Made by a program: the position numbers and the translations under genes. Positions 15,550 through 27,666 of a stretch of DNA of 64,000 nucleotides are shown here, piece after piece (the stretch's first letter is position 1; each line of letters begins with the position of its first letter). Source of the stretch: Physcia stellaris (taxonomy: Eukaryota > Ascomycota > Lecanoromycetes > Caliciales > Physciaceae); the NCBI GenBank assembly GCA_018902385.1, contig JABSSW010000044.1:1-64000 (forward strand), given 5' to 3'. Below the pieces are notes generated by a model. That model was not told the DNA's origin and did not search any database. It saw only the letters and a list, made by a program, of their open reading frames with translations.

Positions 15550-18500
15550 TGATCAAATCAATTCGAAGTTAATAATTTTGACGATAATGAAACGAATGAC
15601 GATAACGATATTCGAATTTTGAATAAATCGAATAATGCGTCAAAATTTTGACAAATTAACAAATCGAAAAACGTCGCATTCAAAAAAAACAAATCGACGA
15701 ATAAATAATGACATTGATGTGAACAAAAACAAAACGTCAATCAAAAAATCACAAAAATTGATTTTTATCGCGTTCAAATTTTCATCGTTCAAATTTATTG
15801 CGTTCAAATTTATTGCGTTCAATTTTTTGCGTTAATTTTTTGCGTTCAAATTTTTTGCGTTCAAATTTTGTTCAAATTTTTTTAAATTTGATCAATCGAA
15901 CAAAAATCAATCGCAAAACGTTTGAAATATTTTAATTAAAAAAAATGATAAACAAATCGATAATGCATTCAAATCATTACGTTATCGAATATTGATTAAC
16001 ATTTTCATCAATAAAAACACAAACGAACAAAATTCGAAATGATTGTGCATTGCGCGAAATTAAACGTTTTCAAAAATCATTGAATTATTAATTGCAAAAA
16101 AATCGTTCGCGAAATTTATGAAAAAAATGATGCAAAACATAAAAAAAATGTCAAAATTCAAATATCGATTTTTGAAATTTTGCAAAAAAATATCGAAACG
16201 TTTGTTACAAAAATGTTTGAAAATAAATCAAATGCATTATTTTTGCGCATTATTTTGATAATTAATTTTTATGAAATAATTATCAAAAAACGATTCACGA
16301 AACGAATAATTTTTCAAATGAAAAATATTCATTTTGTTCGAAAAATTTTGAAAATGTTTATGAACAAAACGTCACAATCATTTAAACACAACGTTAATTT
16401 TGTTGAATAATTAATTTACATAATTTAAATTCGCGTTTGAATTTTGTTTTTCAAATCGATATTTGTTATGAATGAAATGAAAATTGAATCGATTAACATT
16501 TAAAAAACGCGAAATGTCAAATTATGTATATATTTGACGATTTTGTTGTCGAATTATCATCAAAATCATATAAAACGAAAACAAAATTTTTGTCAAATAT
16601 GACGTAACAAAATATTATCAATTTTCATGCAAAATGTTTTATAATTGATTTCGATTTATAACAATATTTAAATGAAATAATAATAATATAATAAATGATT
16701 TTTGTCAATTTTGAACAATACATTATATCATTATTTTTCATTTTAATTTTTGAATTGTTAAAATTTTATTTATGTTTTTCAAATAACGCAATATAAATAT
16801 GAATTTTAATTTTTGCATTAAATTATTCGTGCAACAAAATATTAAATATCGAATTATTCGAATATTTAATTTTTCAAAAAATCAAAAATCATCATAAATA
16901 AAACAAAACAAATATTTATAATAAAAATTTGTTTTTTGATAAAGTTGAAATTCATTTTCGATAATTGAAAACAAATAATTTTAATACATTATATATCAAA
17001 ATAAAAAATAAATAAAAAATATCGATTTAAAAAAACAAAAAAAAATAAAATATTATTCGATTAATTTCATATATAAATCAAAACAATACGATTTGATATG
17101 TTATTTCAAATATATCATATATGTTTGTATAAATCATTTAAATAAATTAAATTATTAAAACATATATTATTTATATTACAATTATAAATTTATAATTATA
17201 TTATTATTTTATTATATTTTATATTTTCATATGATTAATAAAATGACAATTTTGTAATTTTATAATAATTTATATATAATATAATATTGATGTTTAAAAT
17301 TGTCAATTAAAATATTATTTAACAAAAAATTCGTTTTTATTGTGATTATTATATTTCGAAAATTTTATTAATTGTTTAAATTATTGATTATGTTAATATT
17401 TTAATTTCAAATTTGTATTTTGAAAAATCAAATATTTCAGATATCATATATATGTTTGAATTTGAATTGAAAAAACGTTTATTTATGACAATTGAATTTC
17501 AAATTTTTAATTTTAAAAATGTATTTCAACGATTAAATTTTAATTTTTTTCAAAATTCGAATATAATTAACAAATCAATATTCGTTTTGAAAATTTCAAT
17601 TGATTGAATTTTCAATGAAAAATTTAAATTAATTTCTATATACGAATTAACATGTTCAATAATGTTTTTTAATTAATTTAATATTTTTGTTTTGAACAAT
17701 TATTCGTTTTGCATGAAAATAATTAATTTTGTTAACAATTAATAAATATCAATAAAATTAAACGTTTTCAAAATTCGAACAATTAAAAAAATATTTATTT
17801 TCGAATATAACAATAATTTAAATTTCGATTGTTTTTTTGTAATCAATTTTCAACGATTTTGTTTGAATTCGCATTTCGACATTTTGATCAATTATTTCAA
17901 ACAAAATTTTCGAATCATTCGTTGAAATGACAATTTTGATATCATAAAATCAAATCGATTTTTGATATTTTCGAATTTTTTAAAAACGTTCAATCGCGTT
18001 TTGTTTTTAATTCAATAAAAATCAATTTGTGCGAATTAAATGCATTATCAATATGCATTATTTTTTTTAATTTCGATTTTTTGTTCGAAACATTATTCGA
18101 AACAATTTTACGCGAAATTTCAAAAACGATCAAATCGATTTGAAATTTTTTTTGTTAAATCATTCAAATTTTTTTTTTTTTGCGCGAATCGATTTTTTTT
18201 TTCAACATCATTTTCACGATTTTTATTTCGTGAATTTTTAATTCGTTTATTCACGATTTTTTTCGCGAATTATTATTGATTTGAAATTGATCAATTCGTT
18301 TTTGAATCGTTAAAAATGCGACGATGTTTTCGTTCAACAATATCGTTAAATTTCGATATTTTTCGCGATTTTCGATCGAAACATTATCAATATTTTTTTC
18401 GAAATTTTCAACAAACGAATTGATTTTTTCATTTTTTTGTTTTCGACATCATTCAAAAATTTCGTAATCATGATATTTAAAAAATCATTTTTCAATTTTT

Positions 18501-21500
18501 AATCGTCAAATATATTATTATCAAACATTATTTCGATTCATTTTATCGATGAATTTTTCGAAATTTTCAACAAACGAATTGATTTTTTTTTTTTTTTGTT
18601 TTTGATATCGTTCAAAAACATCAATGATCATTGTATTGAAAAAAATCAATTATTAATTTTTAATCGTTGAATGCATTATTATTAAATATTATTTTGATTT
18701 ATGTTATCGATATTTTTTTTTGTTTTTTGTTCGTGTCATTCAATTCAAATTTTAAACATTTTTTCAAAATCGAAAAATCGATATCAATTTCGTTTTTCAT
18801 GAATGTTTCATCGTTTCGCGAATTGAAATTTTCAATTTCGAAAATGTTTGAATTTTGAAAATGTTTTGATAAATTTGTCGTTGAAAAATATTTTCGAACA
18901 AATTTTGTTGTATTATCAATAATATATTCAAACAATAAAATGAAAAATACAAATTTTCAAATTTTATAAAATTCATGTTTGTTTGCGTTACGAAATAATT
19001 TATCAAAAAATTATTAATAATAAATTAATTAAAATATTAAAATGAAAATTGAAAAAAAAAAAAAAAAAAAAAAATCAACGTTTATACGATTCGAAAATTA
19101 AATTTTGCAATTATATGCGATTATGCGCAATTTAATTAATATTTTCGATGTTTTGATTGAATGCAAATAATTTATGCATTATTTGTTTGCATTATCGATA
19201 ATTATTGCAAATTTCATTTCAAATCGTTTATTATTAAATTTTGAAATCATAAAACGAAACATTTTTTTTATTGAACGACGAAAAACATTTTTTATTACAA
19301 TTTCATTATTTTCGTTTTTTTATCGTTTTATTAAATTTCAAATTTTCGAAATAACATTTTTAAATTTTACATTTATCGTTCGATTATAATATTTGATTAT
19401 TATCGTTTTTTCAATCGTTTTTTGATTCAACATTGTTCGATCATATTTACAAATTCGACGTGTCAAATTGAAAATTCGTTTCATTTTTATCGATGAAACA
19501 AAACAAAACAAAATATTTTTCGTTATTCGAATTAATCGAAAAAAATTCGAAACATTATCGTTTCAATATTGTCAATTAAATTTTTTTTCATGATTGATAT
19601 AAAAAAATAACGTTCGATTTCGTTTTGTGATTGTTTCGATTTTCGATTCGATTGCAAAATCGAATTAATAAAAAAATTTATTATTTTGTTAAATTGAATT
19701 TCAATGCATTATTTTGATGCATTATTTTTTTATCGAACGATTAAAAATAACGCGTTAAAAATTATTATATATTTTGTCATTATAATGATTTCGATAATAA
19801 TTAAAAATCGTTTACGAACGTTATTGATATACGTATGTTTTTTTTTTATGATTTTTTCGAAATTGTCATTTTCATTTCAAATTTCATAAATCGATAATTT
19901 GTTGATTGAATTTAAAATATTAACAAAATCGTATATCAATTTATCATTTTTTTTTGTTGTCGCATAATATTTGAAAAATTTTTGAATAATTTTCGCACAA
20001 ACAATCAAAATTAATAATTTGTCGAAATATTGATTTTGTCGTATCGTTTCATTGAAATAATTCAAATGATCGTATAAAAAATTGAAAATTTTAAATTCAA
20101 TTTGCACATTAATGTTCGTGATTCGTGAAACAATCAACGTGATTTCGTAAAATGTTTTTAACATGTTTTCGAAAAATAAAATTTGATTTCAATTATCATC
20201 AAATATTCGAATTTTGACAATTTTGACATTGTTGCGATTTTTTTGAATTCATTTATCAACGAATCGTCGAAATTGATAAACACGTCGTATCATAAAATAA
20301 CAAAAATTTCAACGAATTTTGACATTTTGTTTCAATTTTCGAAAACGTTTAATTTTTGTTTTTTTTTGTAATTTCACAAACGAATTTTTCGTTGCGAAAA
20401 AAAATTGATAACAATCGTCAAAACGCGAATTTGATTATTTTGTTAACGAATGCATTATTTTTTTGCATTATCGAATTGATTTATTTTTTTGACGATTTTT
20501 GACATTTTTGTATTTTGTTCGATGTCATCGATTTGATCATTTTTCAAATTTTGAATAACATTATCGTTAATAATTTCGATTTCAATCGAATTGATAAAAT
20601 TTTGTGCGATTAAATTGCACATATGAATTAAACAATTCATGAAATTTTGATTCACATTTCAATTAATGTTCATTTCAATCATCGTTAAATTCAATAATTG
20701 TTTGAAAATGCGATTATTGAATGCATTATCAATCGTGATCGTCATTAATTTTTTTGTTATTTCATAAAATTTTAATATTGACAACAAAAAATTTAACATT
20801 TTTTTTTCGTCATGACAAACATTTAACGAAACAAAATCGATAAATTTTTTTTGATATTGAAAATTAATATTCATTCAATATATTATCACATTTAAATAAA
20901 CGATTTTTTGTTGATTGAATTAAACATTTAACGAAATAAAAATTCGATCAATATTTTTCAATTCGTTTTTCAATTGATCACGAATTTTTTCATAATTTTT
21001 CGTTACAAATTGATTTAATTTGATACGATATAATAATTTCAAAATGAATCGATTTATTTTTAAACATATTCGAAAATGTTCGTTTTCGATCGTTCGATAA
21101 AAAAAATCACAAACAATAAAAATTTTAATTAAATGTTTTAAAAAAATTTTCGTCGAATGTTGCACGAAAATCGAATTTGTTTTTTTTTAATAAAAATAAA
21201 TAAATGTATTATTAATATGCATTATTCAACAAATTTACATTAATATTTTCGAAAAATTCGATTATTTTTGAAAATCAAACGACATTGTTCGATTTTTTTT
21301 TTCAATTTTAAAACGATGTTTTGCGATTTTCAAATGTTTGTTTATAACGTTAATGTCGTTATTTGCGTTTGACGAATGTTGTTAAATTTTATAACATGTT
21401 TTACAAACAATCATTGATGTTTCGTCAAATATTTTCGTTATTTGAACAAATTTTTGTCAACATGAAACAATTTTATTTTTTTTGTTCGATCAATATAAAT

Positions 21501-22430
21501 TATTGTATTTTGTTTGAATTTTATTCAAAATATTTTCATCAAAATTGATTTGTTTTCATTATTTTAAAAAAGCATTCGAATTTTTTTTTTCAAAATACAT
21601 ATTTTTTATTGTTATGAAAATTAAAATCAAAATGTTTTGTTCGAAATTTTTTCGTCAATTTGATTATTTGATTTTGACGATTATTAAAAATTGAAATTAT
21701 CGATGATTGAAAATTGCGATGATTATCAAAAATTGAAATGATTGATTGTTGAAAATTGTCAATTGACATTTCGTCATCGTCGTTCATGATGAATGAATTT
21801 TCATGATTTTGAAATGAAAACGAAAAAAAATTCGAAAACAAATCGAAATTCGACATTTTATTTGACATTTGAATAAATAATAAAAATAATGCAAAATGAT
21901 AATGCAATTTGAAACATTATTTGTTTATAACACGAAATCAAATTTTAAAATAATGCACAAAAATAATGCAAATATCGATAATTGCAATCGTTCGATGAAT
22001 TTTTTGAATCAAAAAATAATATATTTCAAAGAATAATAAATTATTGAAAAAAATTGATAATAATTCGATTTTCGAATACAAAATAATATTATGATTATCA
22101 CGTTTGATTTATATGAAATAATGCAAAAAAAAATTCGAAAATTTTTTTTTGAAAAAAAAACATTTATAATTAATATCAAAAATATTGAAATAATGTAATA
22201 CGTCATGCGATAAAAATTAAAATTTTTGACGAATCAAATCAAATTCGACATCGAAATTTGAAATTTGATTCAAATTCAAATCAAATTTTGACATTTTGAT
22301 TTGAAATTGATTCAAATTCAAATTTTTTAACGTGTCAAAATTTGAATTTGATTCAAATTCAAATTCAAATCGAAATTTTCGATTTGCAAATCGAATCAAA
22401 TCGATACATTCGAACTTGAAACTTGATTCG
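15550..22430. other. Unpaired middle of the inverted repeat
   Basis: AT-rich sequence not mirrored across the centre (~18.99 kb). It holds ten doublets, mostly in reverse orientation (18,041 to 21,205), spaced 530-1,130 bp apart. The part at 16.5-17.9 kb is the most A/T-extreme and holds none. I see no coding sequence that I recognise. Confidence 0.6.
18395..18715. repeat. Two tandem copies of a ~159-bp repeat
   Basis: The words TCGAAATTTTCAACAAACGA and the following T-rich stretch start near 18,395 and recur near 18,554. The copies continue with similar sequence to about 18,715, where a TGCATTATTAT related to the doublet appears. Confidence 0.6.
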
Positions 22431-22591
22431 ACGATCAATTTATTTTCATTTTGATCAAGTTTTTTTTTATTCGAAATATTGTTTTCGACATTTTTTTGAT
22501 TTTCAGATTTTTGAATCGTTTTCATTGCGAATTTTTTTGAAATTTTCGTATTTTTAACAATTGTTATAATTTGTTAATTTATGCATTATTT

Positions 22592-22795
22592 TCATGCATT
22601 ATTTGATTTATCAAAAAAAAAATTATTATTATTATTGATATTATTATTGACATCAATGATTTTATCATTTTTCGTTTTTTCAAATATCGTATCGATTGTC
22701 GTTTTAAATATTCGTATTACGTTTTTCAAAACATTAAATTTGAACGATTGAATATTCGTCATAAACGAAACAAACAAATCAATTTTCGCGAACAT
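22592..22795 (-). pseudogene. Inverted partner of the 15.2-kb segment
   Basis: Same start (MFAKIDLFVSF) and same end (DKSNNA) as 15,198-15,395. The reading frames diverge in the middle, so at least one of the two has shifted. Confidence 0.4.
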
Positions 22796-24219
22796 AAATT
22801 TTGAAAATTGTTAATTTATGCATTATTTTTATGCATTATTATTTATTCGTGTTTTGAACATTTTTCGAATTATCATCAATATTATTTTCGTTATTTTCAA
22901 TGTTTGTTTGAAAATCGACAACATTTAAAAATTGATTTATGAAATTGATAACATCGATATCATTTGATGAAAACATGATTCAATTTTTGTAATTTAAATA
23001 TAAATTGAAATGTTTTAATTAATGTTAATCAACGTATTATTTTTATGCATTATTTTATTTATTTATTATTGTCACAAATGAATATTCAATAAAATTGTCG
23101 ATACGTTTTATCGAAATTTGTTCAACAATCAATAAATTCATTTTATTGCGATTCAAATTTGTTTTATTTGCAAACGTTGCAAAAATATTGATGCGATCGT
23201 GTTAAATATTTGATTAAATATTTTGTATCGAAATATTGTTTTTGATTTCGACGTTTAAATTTTTTCGATAAACGTAACAATCACGTGTCGACAATTTTCG
23301 ATCGATTTTTTATAACATTTTTAATTTTTTTTTTTCGATATTGATAAATCATTTCGCATATTCGATTTTTTTTTTTTGTAATATTCGTTATTTTTCGTTT
23401 CATCATTTACGTTGTGAATATTTTAAAATTGTATACATTATCATATCGCATTATCGATATTAATCAATTTTATTACAAATAAATTTTCAAATTTGACGAT
23501 TAAATATTATTTTGTATTTTCACGTTTTTTTTTTTTCGTTTTTAAATATAATTCAATTGTTTATCGCATAACGTTTGTTAATGATTTTAATTACAAATTT
23601 GTTTTCAATTTTGTCGATCATTTCGTATTGATTCATATTCGACGTACGTTTTGAACATTGTTCAATGATAATTATTATTTTGTCGCATTATCGTGTTGAT
23701 ATTTACATTCAAAATGTTTGAATTCGCACAATTTACATTTGTTAAAATTTATTCGACGAATTCAAAAATATCGTTAATCGCGAAAAAAAAAACATTGATC
23801 GAATATTCAAATCAAATTGTACAAAACACAAAATGTCGACAATTGTGTTCAAATTCAAAAAAATTTGATAAAAATTGTTGTTTGATTTGAATTTGATAAA
23901 AAAATCGCAAAATTTTGAAAAAAAATAATAAAAAAAAAATGTTCGATGCACGTATTGAAAACGACAATCATAATAATGCAATCGAATAATGCATATAAAA
24001 ATTGCGATTTTTAATTAATTTTTAACGTGTTTTTTGAAAAATGAAATTTATCAACAAAATAAAAAAAAATTCGACGAACAAACACGACAAAACGATACAA
24101 AAAAAAATGCAATCGAAATTATACGTCGAACAACAAATTTCGAATTTGCGCAACAATCGATGAATTTTCAATGTCAAAATTTGTCAAAATTTGTTGATTT
24201 CATTAATAATTCATTTTAA

Positions 24220-24570
24220 ATGCAAAACGATGACGACATTGAACGCGTGCAAAACGCAATAAAAAAATATTTGTATTCAATGATAAAATTGATTGCGCAA
24301 CGCGTTTTTTATAACGATATAAAAATTCGCGCATTGAAAACGACGAATTTTGTTGACGCGATAAAAAAAATGCGAAAAACAATTAATGATTTTGTTTTTT
24401 CGCACAATACGAAAAATCGAAATATTAAAATCGATTTTTTCAATGCGATCAAAAAAAAAAATGCAAAAAACGACGACGATGACGAAAAAAAAACAACGTG
24501 AAAAAATTCGATAACGAAAACGAATTCGAAAACAACGAAAATACGAACGATAAAAATTTCATAATGTTCG
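24220..24570 (+). pseudogene. Element ORF copy 3
   Basis: Inverted partner of copy 2. It has one of the longest open stretches of the set (24,220-24,501, 93 residues), beginning MQNDDDIERVQNAIKKYLYS. A further open segment lies just upstream (24,034-24,219, K/N/Q-rich). The mixed charge pattern, unlike the poly-F/poly-K look of random frames in this DNA, is why I think this strand was once coding. Confidence 0.5.
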
Positions 24571-24597
24571 ATTTTTAAATTGATTAAATAACGAAAA

Positions 24598-27500
24598 TGC
24601 ATTATCATTATGCATTATCATTTAATTTTCAATTCACGCATGACAAATATTGATATAAAAAACAATTCAAACACGAATTCAAATTATGTAAATTAATTAT
24701 TCAACAAAAATAACATTGTGTTTAAATGATTGAAACATTGTTATTTCACAAACATTTTCAAAATTTTTCGAACAAAATGAATATTTTTCATTTGAACAAT
24801 CATTCGTTTCGCATGAATCGTTTTACATTAATTATTTCATAAAAATTAATCAACAAAATAATGCGCAAAAATAATGCATTTGATTTATTTTTAAACATTT
24901 TTGTAACAAACGTTTCGATATTTTTTTGCAAAATTTCAAAAATCGATGTTTGAATTTTGACATTTTTTTTTATGTTTTGTATCATTTTTTTCACAAATTT
25001 CGCGAACGATTTTTTTGCAATTAAAAATTCAATCGTTTTTTAAAAACGTTTAATTTCGCGCAATGCGATTATTTCGAATTTTGTTCGTTTGTATTTTTAT
25101 TGATGTGTTAATCAATATTCGATAACGTATAATTTGAATACATTATCGATTTGTTCGTTATTTTTTTTTAATCAATGATTTCAAACGTTTTGCGATTGAT
25201 TTTTTGTTCGATTTATTGACAAATTTAAACGCAAAAAATTTCGACGCAAAAAATTTAAACGCAAAAAATTTGAACGCGAAAAATTTGAACGCGAATATGT
25301 TCATTTTTAATTGTTTTGTGATCGACGTTTTGTTTTTGTTTACATTAATGTTATTATTCATTTGTCGATTTGTTTTTTTTATAATGCGTGTTTCGATTTG
25401 TGAATTTGTGCATTATTTTGACGCATTATTCGATTTATTTGAAATTTGATTATCATTTTCGAATTCAATATGAATAATAACAATATCATGAATATCGAAT
25501 TTGTGAACAATTTTGATTTCATTTTTATCAAATATTTTTTCATTCGATTTATCGTTTTCGACATTTTTTCGATTTTCAAACATTTGAAATGTTGATATTT
25601 CGAATTTTTTTTAAATGTTTTCATTTTCAGCAATTGCGATGATTTGTTAATTTATGCATTATCGTCATGCATTATTCGATTTACAAAACGAGAAATCATT
25701 ATGATTATTAATATCAACGATTTCATCATTTCGCGTTTTTTCAAATTTTTTATCATTAGCAAACTCAATAAACATTTCAACAACGATTTTCGATTTAAGT
25801 TTTCGAACAACGTTCGCAAAAACGTTTCAATTGATCGACGAAATATTGATTGAAAACGAAACAAACAATGCAATTTTTTCAACAAAACGTTTTATCATTT
25901 GTTAATTTATGCATTATTTTTTTGCATTATCATTTTTATCAATGTTTACATTTTTCGTTGAAATATCATCAGCAATATTTTCATCGTTTTCATTCATCGT
26001 CATAGCAATAGCAATTGTTGATTGAACGTTTTGAAAATTTTTAAATTTTGAATGAACGTCGAAATATTTTAAATTTCGTTAATTTATGCATTATTTTCAT
26101 GCATTATTTTATTTATTTAATGTTGTTACAAATGAAAATTTAATAAAAATGTCATTGATTACAAAATTAAACATGCGATGAATCGATTGTTGTTTATCAA
26201 TCAATAAATTCATTTTTTCGCGATATAAATTTGCATTATTTGCAAACGTTGCGAAAATATCGATACGATCGTGTTGAATGTTTAATTAAATTTTTGCATC
26301 GAAATATTGTTTTTAATTTCGACGTTTAAATTTTTCGATAAACGCAACAATCGCGTGTCGACAATTTTCGATCGATTTTTTATAACATTTTCAAATTTTT
26401 TTTTTCGATATTGATAAATCATTTGTCAAATTTGATTATTTTCGTGTATAATATTCGTTATTTTTCGTTTTAAAATTGAATGCATGATCATATCGCATTA
26501 TCGATGTTAATCAATTTCATCGAAACACAAATTCACAGATTTGACGAATAAACATTAATTTGAATTTTCAAATTTGATTCATTTTCGTTTTCAAATATGA
26601 TTCAATTGTTTATCGCAACACGTTTGTTGACGAATTCAATCACAAATTTGTTTTCAATTTTATCGATTAATTGATATTGATTTATATTCGACGTACGTTT
26701 TGAACATTGTTCAAAAATGATGCATTTTTTGTCGCATTATCGTGTTGATATTTACATTCAAAATGTTCGAATTTGCACAATTTATATTTGTTAAAATTTA
26801 TTCGACGAATTCAAAAATGTCGTTAATCGCGAAAAAAAAAAAATTGATCGAAAATTCAAATCAAATTTTACAAAACACAAAATGTCGACAATGTCGTTGT
26901 GTTCAAATTCAAAAAAATTTGATGAAAATTATTGTTTGATTTGAATTTGATGAAAAAATCGCAAAATTATGAAAAAAAATGATAAAAAAAAAAAATGCTC
27001 GATGCTCGTATTGAAAACGACAATCATGATAATGCAATCGAGTAATGCATATAAAAATTGCGATTTTTAATTAGTTTTTAGCGTGTTTTTTGAAAAATGA
27101 ATTTTATCGACAAAACAAAAAAAAATTCGACGAACAAATACGACAAAACGATGTCAAAAAAAATGCAATCGAAATCATACGTCAAACAATTAATTTCGAA
27201 TTTTCGTAACAATCAATGAATATTGAATATCAAAATTTGTTGATTTCATTAATGATTCATTTTAATTTCAAAACGATGAAAACATTGAACGAACGCAAAA
27301 CGCAATAAAAAAATATTTGTATTCAATGACGAAATTGATCGCGCAACGCGTTTTTTATGATAATATGAAAATTCGCGCATTGAAAACGACGAATTTTGTT
27401 AACGCGATAAAAAAAATGCGAAAAACAATTAAAAATTTTGCATTTTCGCACAATGCGAAAAATCGAAATATTAAAATCGAATTTTTCAATGCGATTAAAA

Positions 27501-27666
27501 AAAAAAAATGCAAAAAACGACGACGATGACGAAAAAAAAAACAACGTAAAAAATTTCGATGACGAAAACGAATTCGAAAATAACGAAAATACGAACGATA
27601 AAAATTTCATAATGTTCGATTTTTAATTTGATTAAATAACGAAAATGCATTATCATGATGCATTAT
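24598..27666 (-). repeat. Tandem unit R1 (inverted)
   Basis: Inverted counterpart of L1, full length. It keeps slightly more unmutated sites than L1: at 27,042 the 8-mer reads GTAATGCA, which suggests that the initial A of the common form came from G. Confidence 0.8.
27240..27626 (+). pseudogene. Element ORF copy 4
   Basis: Inverted partner of copy 1, ending in the same NENTNDKNFIMFDF tail at 27,626, immediately before the doublet at 27,646. It is broken. Family unknown. Confidence 0.5.

Larger units (their letters stand above)
13375..16450 (+). repeat. Tandem unit L2 (about 3.1 kb)
   Basis: Direct repeat of L1 with the same order of landmarks. Its last ~900 bp (15.55-16.45 kb) match 12.5-13.37 kb of L1 but have no partner next to the inner end of the right arm, so the inverted arms stop inside this unit. 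Confidence 0.75.
22430..24597 (-). repeat. Partial tandem unit R2 (inverted)
   Basis: Inverted counterpart of L2 from its doublet at 15,385 back to its start. It is cut at about 22,430, where a sequence like the terminal segments of the inverted repeat begins. Confidence 0.75.
10884..27666. repeat. Dispersed 8-mer doublet ATAATGCA-N5-ATAATGCA
   Basis: More than 30 doublets, nearly always 13 bp from start to start, with a free 5-nt spacer. Forward copies start at 11,193, 11,433, 11,831, 12,062, 12,317, 12,563, 12,850, 13,375, 14,543, 14,944, 15,154, 15,385, 21,886, 21,950, 23,973, 24,858 and 27,029. Reverse copies (TGCATTAT) start at 10,884, 13,115, 13,995, 16,233, 18,041, 19,175, 19,705, 20,451, 21,205, 22,582, 22,819, 23,033, 23,434, 24,598, 25,409, 25,655, 25,910, 26,087, 26,481 and 27,646. 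Some copies have one degenerate half (14,306; 15,632; 15,960; 25,126; 26,721). The spacer varies (TGAAA, AAAAA, TAACG, TCAAA, ATATG). Many forward copies are followed by AAATTAACAAAT. Function unknown: paired protein-binding site, recombination site or intron-derived sequence are candidates. Confidence 0.85.

Noticed and set aside
10884-27666. Doublets as hAT excision footprints (two 8-bp target duplications with a few bases between)
   Set aside because: All copies share the same 8-mer and the same spacer length; footprints of independent insertions would have different 8-mers.
10884-27666. CRISPR-like array
   Set aside because: A eukaryotic nuclear context, repeats of only 8 bp in pairs, and 200-1,100 bp between pairs.
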